Assembly: GCA_964449175.1 (NCBI GenBank)
Contig: CAYUYH010000192.1
Span: forward strand, 1-5,157
Origin: CAYUYH01 sp964449175
GTDB taxonomy: Bacteria; Planctomycetota; Phycisphaerae; SM23-33
DNA: 5,157 nt
Reading direction: 5' to 3'
Part shown: positions 1 through 3,419 of the stretch, in pieces
How positions within the stretch are numbered: the first letter of the stretch is position 1
Layout: every line of letters starts with the position of its first letter
Notes under the pieces: model-generated
What the model was told of the DNA's origin: nothing
Databases searched by the model: none
Seen by the model: only the letters and a program-made list of their open reading frames with translations
Made by a program: the position numbers and the translations under genes

Positions 1-34
1 GGGCGCTAGGAGTCGCTTCGGCATCTAATCCAAG

Positions 35-62
35 GCGCGGTGGGGCTCCTGTCCCGCCGCGC
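35..62. repeat. GC-rich hairpin, left member of an inverted pair
   Basis: GCGCGGTGGG (35-44) pairs with CCCGCCGCGC (53-62), giving a 10-bp stem with one G-T wobble and an 8-base loop. Its core at 42-58 (GGGGCTCCTGTCCCGCC) matches the reverse complement of 93-109 at 16 of 17 positions, so the two elements are related. No T-run follows on either strand, so a simple intrinsic terminator is not supported. Confidence 0.55.
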
Positions 63-89
63 ACTAGCATGAGCCTCGGCGGCATTGAA

Positions 90-115
90 GGTGGCGGGGC
101 AGGAGCCCCGCCACC
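90..115. repeat. Perfect 11-bp GC-rich hairpin, right member of an inverted pair
   Basis: GGTGGCGGGGC (90-100), loop AGGA (101-104) and GCCCCGCCACC (105-115) form a perfect 11-bp stem with a four-base loop. Only a short TTT (121-123) follows on the plus strand, so it is a poor intrinsic terminator. It could end an upstream transcript, act as an mRNA stabiliser, or be a copy of a REP-like dispersed palindrome. The hairpin is directly visible; its function is unknown. Confidence 0.6.
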
Positions 116-155
116 CCTGCTTTGGTGCGGCCGTTGCCTCGGCGCCGGTAATGCC

Positions 156-185
156 TTGTGGCCGGGCGGCGCGTTGGGGTATATT
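156..185 (+). promoter_or_regulatory. Candidate sigma-70 type promoter for the lipoprotein operon
   Basis: TATATT (180-185) matches five of six bases of the -10 consensus and stands out in GC-rich surroundings. The best -35 at an acceptable distance is TTGTGG (156-161), an 18-base spacer away, matching only in its TTG. Transcription would start near 192, leaving a leader of about 80 bases that contains the palindromes at 198-216 and 238-252. The -35 is weak, so this is tentative. Confidence 0.3.
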
Positions 186-197
186 CCGCCAGGTTGG

Positions 198-216
198 CCG
201 CGGAACTTCCCCGCGG
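198..216 (+). promoter_or_regulatory. Palindrome enclosing GGAACTT, possible operator or ECF -35 element
   Basis: CCGCGG (198-203) is repeated at 211-216 around AACTTCC. The centre reads GGAA-C-TTCC, so the site is a nearly perfect inverted repeat with two extra C bases on the right. It contains GGAACTT (202-208), the classical -35 of RpoE-like ECF sigma factors. Sixteen bases later comes TGATAC (225-230), which is not a convincing match to a known ECF -10. It could be an operator, an mRNA hairpin or chance. Confidence 0.25.
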
Positions 217-271
217 CGGACGGGTGATACGGACGAGCCGCCGGTTCGGCGGGCGAAGAGGCGAGCGAGCA

Positions 272-790
272 ATGCACATCAAACACTTCACGTTGCTGGC
301 GACGGCGCTGGCGGGGATGGGTCTTTGGTCCGGCTGCAACAACGGGGCGGGCGCGCTGGGCGGCTCGGCGGAGCAGGAAGTCCCCCACCCGGTGAATCTG
401 ATGCTCCCCAAGAGCATACGCATCACGCCTTTCACCGGCATGCGGGCGTTTGACGACGCCGGCGGCGTGAAGGGCATCGACGTTCACATCGAGGCCAAGG
501 ACACCTACGGCGACACGACGAGGGCGTTCGGCGACTTCCGCTTCGAGCTGTATGAATTCAAGCCCAACAGCCTGGACCCCAAGGGCGCCAAGCTCGGCTC
601 GTGGGACGTGCCGGTGCTCAAGCCGGACGACAACCGCCGCCACTGGGACCCGATCCACAGGGCATACGAGTTCAAGCTCCAGTGGGACCAGCCCATCGCC
701 GTGGGCCGGCGGTTCGTGCTCGTCGCGGTCTTCGACAGCCCGTTCACCGACAGGATATTCAACGAGCGGGTCTTCGTCTCGGGCGAGTAG
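272..790 (+). CDS. Putative lipoprotein of unknown function
   Basis: The protein has 172 residues. It begins with a signal peptide (Lys4, hydrophobic residues 6-19) ending in a lipobox-like Leu-Trp-Ser-Gly-Cys, so Cys22 is the likely lipidated residue; Trp at -3 is unusual, which lowers certainty. A short Gly/Asn/Ala-rich linker (23-36) leads to a domain of about 47-170 with alternating hydrophobic residues, such as the FRFELYEF stretch near 89-96 and RRFVLVAVF near 146-154, that looks like a beta-sandwich. I do not recognise the family. ATG at 272 is preferred over the in-frame ATG at 158 because it places the signal peptide at the N-terminus; the upstream Shine-Dalgarno is weak (purine-rich around 255-262). 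The next gene starts 32 bases downstream on the same strand, suggesting one operon of two envelope proteins. Confidence 0.75.
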   Translation: MHIKHFTLLATALAGMGLWSGCNNGAGALGGSAEQEVPHPVNLMLPKSIRITPFTGMRAFDDAGGVKGIDVHIEAKDTYGDTTRAFGDFRFELYEFKPNSLDPKGAKLGSWDVPVLKPDDNRRHWDPIHRAYEFKLQWDQPIAVGRRFVLVAVFDSPFTDRIFNERVFVSGE

Positions 791-813
791 CGGCGGCGAG
801 GCAAGCCGGCTGC

Positions 814-817
814 GAGG
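814..817 (+). promoter_or_regulatory. Ribosome binding site deciding a GTG start
   Basis: GAGG lies five bases upstream of GTG at 823. It supports this start for the second lipoprotein over the far upstream in-frame ATG at 601, which would bury the signal peptide inside the protein and overlap the preceding gene heavily. Confidence 0.55.
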
Positions 818-822
818 CTGCG

Positions 823-1104
823 GTGACACCTCGACGAACGCTCATCCTGGTTGCACTTCTCCTGGCTGGGAGCCTAGCCGGTTGCAGCAGGTTCACCCGC
901 CAGAACTACGAGACCATCTACGTCGGCCAGCCCGCGTGGGACGTCGAGCGGGCGATGGGCAGGCCGACCGCCATCGAGGGCGAGGAGTGGGTCTACCTCC
1001 ACGAGGCGGCCCCCTACCGCCGCGCCGTCATCCGCCTCGTCAATGGCAAGGTTGTGGGCAAGAGCTGGTCGTACGAGAGACAGGGATCAGGAACGGAGCA
1101 CTAG
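823..1104 (+). CDS. Small lipoprotein with SmpA/OmlA (BamE-like) domain
   Basis: This 93-residue protein starts at GTG. Arg4-Arg5 and a hydrophobic stretch (7-17) lead to a canonical Leu-Ala-Gly-Cys lipobox at 18-21, so Cys21 should be lipidated. The mature part (about 22-88) has the layout of the SmpA/OmlA family: Tyr-x-x-Ile then Gly35, a helix, Gly-Arg-Pro-Thr at 46-49, then Glu-Glu-Trp-Val-Tyr at 54-58 and two beta strands. In proteobacteria BamE is a lipoprotein of the outer-membrane protein assembly complex. Similar small domains also occur in many unrelated lipoproteins, and there are no bam genes here, so I do not assign bamE. It follows the preceding lipoprotein gene by 32 bases and is probably co-transcribed. 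Confidence is high for the gene and lipidation, moderate for the fold. Confidence 0.78.
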   Translation: MTPRRTLILVALLLAGSLAGCSRFTRQNYETIYVGQPAWDVERAMGRPTAIEGEEWVYLHEAAPYRRAVIRLVNGKVVGKSWSYERQGSGTEH

Positions 1105-1113
1105 GGAGCAGCG

Positions 1114-1144
1114 GTAGCAGGCGGGGTCGGCGGAGGGCCGCTAC
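1114..1144. terminator. Weak hairpin between convergent genes
   Basis: GTAGC-A-GGC (1114-1122) pairs with GCCGCTAC (1137-1144), giving eight base pairs with one bulged A and a 14-base loop. It sits between the two convergent operons and overlaps the stop codon of the minus-strand gene. No T-run follows on either strand. It may help end transcription in both directions, but this is marginal. Confidence 0.25.
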
Positions 1145-2544
1145 TCGGCGGAATCGTCTTCGGCGTTGGGGTCGGCCTGTGCCGGCTTGGCGGCGGGACG
1201 GCTCGTCGCCTGCGTGGCGGGCCGGCTGGCCGGCTGACTTGCCGCCGCGGGGGCTGTCGTGCCCTCCAGTCTGCCATTGATGTCCATCCAGAAGAATGCG
1301 CCGGCCCGGTCGCGCTTGGCTGCCTCGTCCATAAAATCCCGGATTTCCGCCGCGGGCCAGGTTATTGCGATGGTGCGACCGGAGACCGTTTCCTGGGGCC
1401 GGTGTGCCGCCGGAGCGGCTGAGGCCGGGGCATTCAACTCGCCTGTGGGGCCTCTGCCTTGCCCGCCCTTGGCGACGTAGGCAGACCTTTGCGTCGTCTC
1501 GCCCAGCGCCTGCAGGGCAGGCGGCGGCTTCTCGCCGGCTGACAGTGCCTCGCCCATCGTCCCACCGACGCCTGCGAGGGAAAGCTCGGTGGCGGATTCA
1601 TCGGCGAGGGCCTCCAGCTCTGCGCCAGCCGGGCGGCGCTGGTCATAGCCACCACGCCAGTCCATGGGCCGAGGCCGATTGGCGGCGGTGGCGCCGCTTG
1701 GGACCGCACGGTAGAGGGGCGAGCCCACCTGCTCCGTCTTCACGACTCCGCGTCTGTCAGGGCGCTCGACGGGGCGGACGGCCGCGATGGCGGGCATCTG
1801 GCCGAGGTTGTCTATCCCCACGGGCTCGCTCGGCGCGGAGGTGGCGGCGAACATCGGCGGCTCCACATTCGTGGCGATTCGCAACCTGTCCCTGTCCGTG
1901 GGCAGAATCGGGACGGCGGCGTTGGTCGCGCCCGCCTCGTCGGCCGGCTTCAGAGAGCTGGCCGCCAGGCCCGGTGAGATGTCGCCGGTGCCGCCAATGA
2001 CGTTGAGCAGCTCCTTGTCGGACGGCTCGGCGGCTGCGAGTCTGGTCCCTTCGGCTCGCCCCGCATGTTCGACCAGATCGGCGTTGCGTCTTTCCTGGCG
2101 CCACTGTTCGAGGTATTCCTCCTCCGTATCCGGCAGGTTGCCGAGATCGTCCATGTTACCTGTCTGGGCCATCTTGTCCGTCCAGGGACGCGTCCACCAG
2201 GTGAGCTTGACGGTCACGACCAGGCCCGTGCCGACGGCAATGAGCACGACGGCGGCTGCGGCCAGCGACCCCCAGCTAAGCCGCCGCCACCTGCTGACGC
2301 GCGGGGAGGCGTCCAGCAGGCGCGCCCGCTCGGCCTGGTCGAGCACGCCGGCGGCAAAGCCCTCCGGCGCCCGGCGAGACGGCAGCGAACGAACCAGTCG
2401 GCGCGTGGCCTTCAGCGCGTCGAGCTCCCTGGCCAGGTCCGCGTTGGCGGCGACGGCCTGCTCGACGCGGGCAGCCTGCTCGCGGCCCAGCTCGCCGTCG
2501 AGGTAGGCTGACAACTGCTCGCGGATGTCGTCCAGCTCGCTCAT
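1141..2544 (-). CDS. Membrane-bound anti-sigma factor, zinc-ligand-less ZAS-like
   Basis: This 467-residue protein likely binds and holds the ECF sigma factor encoded just upstream. Residues 1-50 align with the N-terminal helices of the ZAS anti-sigma domain: the LSAYLDGEL motif (11-19), then VE (27-28) and a helix from about 37 to 53. The usual His-x3-Cys-x2-Cys positions are Ala30, Asn34 and Leu37, and the whole protein has no cysteine, so it cannot bind zinc in the normal way. An Arg-rich segment (82-88) precedes one membrane helix (about 92-112), which places residues 113-467 outside the cytoplasm. That outer part is Ala/Pro/Gly-rich and mostly low complexity. The most protein-like segment is about 386-428, ending in an aromatic FFWMDINGRLEG stretch, followed by a tail with repeated Ser-Arg-Pro/Ser-Gln-Pro units. 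ATG at 2544 lies four bases after the sigma stop, indicating translational coupling. The sensor part resembles nothing I recognise. Confidence 0.82.
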   Translation of the reverse strand: MSELDDIREQLSAYLDGELGREQAARVEQAVAANADLARELDALKATRRLVRSLPSRRAPEGFAAGVLDQAERARLLDASPRVSRWRRLSWGSLAAAAVVLIAVGTGLVVTVKLTWWTRPWTDKMAQTGNMDDLGNLPDTEEEYLEQWRQERRNADLVEHAGRAEGTRLAAAEPSDKELLNVIGGTGDISPGLAASSLKPADEAGATNAAVPILPTDRDRLRIATNVEPPMFAATSAPSEPVGIDNLGQMPAIAAVRPVERPDRRGVVKTEQVGSPLYRAVPSGATAANRPRPMDWRGGYDQRRPAGAELEALADESATELSLAGVGGTMGEALSAGEKPPPALQALGETTQRSAYVAKGGQGRGPTGELNAPASAAPAAHRPQETVSGRTIAITWPAAEIRDFMDEAAKRDRAGAFFWMDINGRLEGTTAPAAASQPASRPATQATSRPAAKPAQADPNAEDDSAE

Positions 2545-2548
2545 CTGC

Positions 2549-3226
2549 TCACACCAAATCCGACAGCTTGTCCTTCAGCATGCACCTGGCGCGGTGCAGC
2601 CTGCTCTTGACCGTCCCGATCGGCAGGTCCAGGACGGATGCGATCTGCGTGTAGTCCATGTCCTCGACGTCGCGAAGGATGATCATCGCTCGGTGTTCCT
2701 CGTCGAGTTCCTCGAGTGCCTCGGCCACCCTGGCGGCCGTCTCGGCTGAGATGGCCGCAGCCACCGGGCCGGGATTGCCGTCGTGAGTGGCGGCCTGGAG
2801 CATCGCCGCCTGATGGCCGGGCGACTCGCCGTCGCCTAGCGAATGGAACTTGATCTTTGCCGTTCGCCGGCGGTGCGAGATCGCCAGGTTTGTCGCTATT
2901 CGGAACAGCCACGTGTAGAACCTGCTGTGCCCTCGGAACTGGTCCAGGTTTTCCAACGCCTTGAGGAACACCTCTTGGGCAAGCTCTTCCGCCTCGGCCT
3001 CGCGCGGGCACATGCGCCAGACGAGGTTGAAGATCCTGTCCTGATACTTGGCCACGAGCAGGCCGAACGCCTCCATCTCGCCCTTGCGGCAGCGCTCGAT
3101 CAGGGCCATGTCCTCGAAGGCTATGGTCTGGCCCGCGGCGGCGCCGGCTGGCGTCTGCTCGCTCGTCACCAGTTTTGACGCGCTTCCGTCCACTGTGTTC
3201 CCTGAAAAACCCGCACGTCGGTGCAA
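2549..3226 (-). CDS. ECF-family RNA polymerase sigma factor (RpoE-like)
   Basis: The protein has 225 residues and directs RNA polymerase to a specific set of promoters. Region sigma-2 spans about 40-120: the AFGLLVAKYQDRIFNLVWRM part, then the EELAQEVFLKAL core-binding helix (80-91) and the RFYTWLFRIATNLAISHRRR stretch (102-121) that contacts the -10 element. A variable linker (122-160) leads to sigma-4 (about 170-218), with DYTQIASVLDLPIGTVKSRLHRAR as its helix-turn-helix for the -35. No C-terminal extension domain is present. The chosen start is TTG at 3226, four bases after a perfect AGGAGG. The first 39 residues precede the usual ECF beginning, and their first 18 or so codons have lower G/C third-position content, so GTG at 3193 (preceded by AGGGA) is a serious alternative. 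ATG at 3109 has a poorly spaced site. Its partner anti-sigma gene follows after four bases. Confidence 0.9.
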   Translation of the reverse strand: MHRRAGFSGNTVDGSASKLVTSEQTPAGAAAGQTIAFEDMALIERCRKGEMEAFGLLVAKYQDRIFNLVWRMCPREAEAEELAQEVFLKALENLDQFRGHSRFYTWLFRIATNLAISHRRRTAKIKFHSLGDGESPGHQAAMLQAATHDGNPGPVAAAISAETAARVAEALEELDEEHRAMIILRDVEDMDYTQIASVLDLPIGTVKSRLHRARCMLKDKLSDLV

Positions 3227-3230
3227 ATCG

Positions 3231-3236
3231 CCTCCT
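3231..3236 (-). promoter_or_regulatory. Perfect Shine-Dalgarno AGGAGG for the sigma factor gene
   Basis: Read on the minus strand this is AGGAGG, four bases before TTG at 3226. The strength of this site is the reason for preferring a TTG start. The spacing is slightly short, and the site would be about 38 bases from the alternative GTG at 3193. Confidence 0.6.
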
Positions 3237-3246
3237 GGCGGCTAAG

Positions 3247-3252
3247 ACTATA
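3247..3252 (-). promoter_or_regulatory. Candidate -10 box (TATAGT) for the sigma/anti-sigma operon
   Basis: TATAGT on the minus strand matches five of six -10 bases and is one of the few A/T-rich spots in the interval. The only -35-like hexamer upstream, TTGCCG (3278-3273), is 20 bases away, which is too long for a standard promoter. If used, the transcript would begin near 3240 with a leader of only about 14 bases to the TTG start, or about 47 to GTG at 3193. I found no convincing ECF-type autoregulatory promoter. Confidence 0.3.
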
Positions 3253-3271
3253 TCACCACACCGCTACCCCC

Positions 3272-3299
3272 GCGGCAAGTGCCTCGGCGATTTTGCCGC
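3272..3299. repeat. 7-bp inverted repeat upstream of the sigma gene
   Basis: GCGGCAA (3272-3278) and TTGCCGC (3293-3299) are perfect inverted copies separated by 14 bases. The pair lies about 20 bases upstream of the -10-like box, where an operator would sit, and one arm overlaps the only -35-like hexamer. It may be a regulator site or chance in GC-rich DNA. Confidence 0.3.
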
Positions 3300-3337
3300 C
3301 GATTCTCTATACGCCCCGCCCGCCTGGCCGGTTGCGC

Positions 3338-3373
3338 AAAAACCGTGCCCAGGCATCGCCTGCCAGGGCACGG
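3338..3373 (-). terminator. Intrinsic terminator of clpC
   Basis: On the minus strand CCGTGCCC pairs with GGGCACGG (8 bp), followed by a T-T mismatch, four more pairs (GGCA/TGCC) and a five-base loop (GGCGA). The stem is followed directly by TTTTT (3342-3338). The hairpin begins 46 bases after the clpC stop, in the correct orientation. It separates clpC from the sigma operon, so the latter needs its own promoter. Confidence 0.88.
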
Positions 3374-3419
3374 GGGAATCATCAGGTTCACCAGCGGCTT
3401 ACGTGCGGCGATCGGGCGT

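Larger units (their letters stand above)
1..271. other. Non-coding leader region upstream of the lipoprotein operon
   Basis: I see no credible gene here. The open frames crossing this stretch lack family resemblance and are shadows of GC-rich sequence. The region holds two GC-rich hairpins (35-62 and 90-115), a weak promoter candidate (156-185), a palindrome around GGAACTT (198-216) and a small inverted repeat CCGCCG-GTT-CGGCGG (238-252) just before the first gene. One plus-strand frame is open from position 2 to a TAA at 26-28 and could be the last codons of an upstream gene, but eight codons are too few to claim it. Confidence 0.6.

Noticed and set aside
2..28. Possible tail of an upstream plus-strand gene ending in TAA at 26-28
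   Set aside because: Only eight codons would be visible and nothing distinguishes them from chance. The hairpins downstream are not clear terminators.
64..477. Minus-strand open frames over the leader and first lipoprotein gene
   Set aside because: They have no family resemblance and low-complexity Arg/Pro/Ala composition, and they run across the hairpins and the start of a better-supported gene.
552..1280. A 242-codon plus-strand open frame across both lipoprotein genes
   Set aside because: It is Ser/Arg/Pro/Gly-rich low complexity, typical of an out-of-frame reading, and it overlaps two genes with good signal peptides as well as the end of the anti-sigma gene.
1365..2506. Long plus-strand open frames opposite the anti-sigma gene
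   Set aside because: They are Arg/Pro/Ser-rich, without recognisable motifs, and lie antisense to a gene supported by its sigma partner and its membrane segment.
3301..3340. TATAGA-like -10 on the minus strand (about 3311-3306) as a second sigma operon promoter
   Set aside because: The nearest TTGCGC-like -35 would be about 22 bases away and overlaps the T-run of the clpC terminator, so the spacing is not workable.
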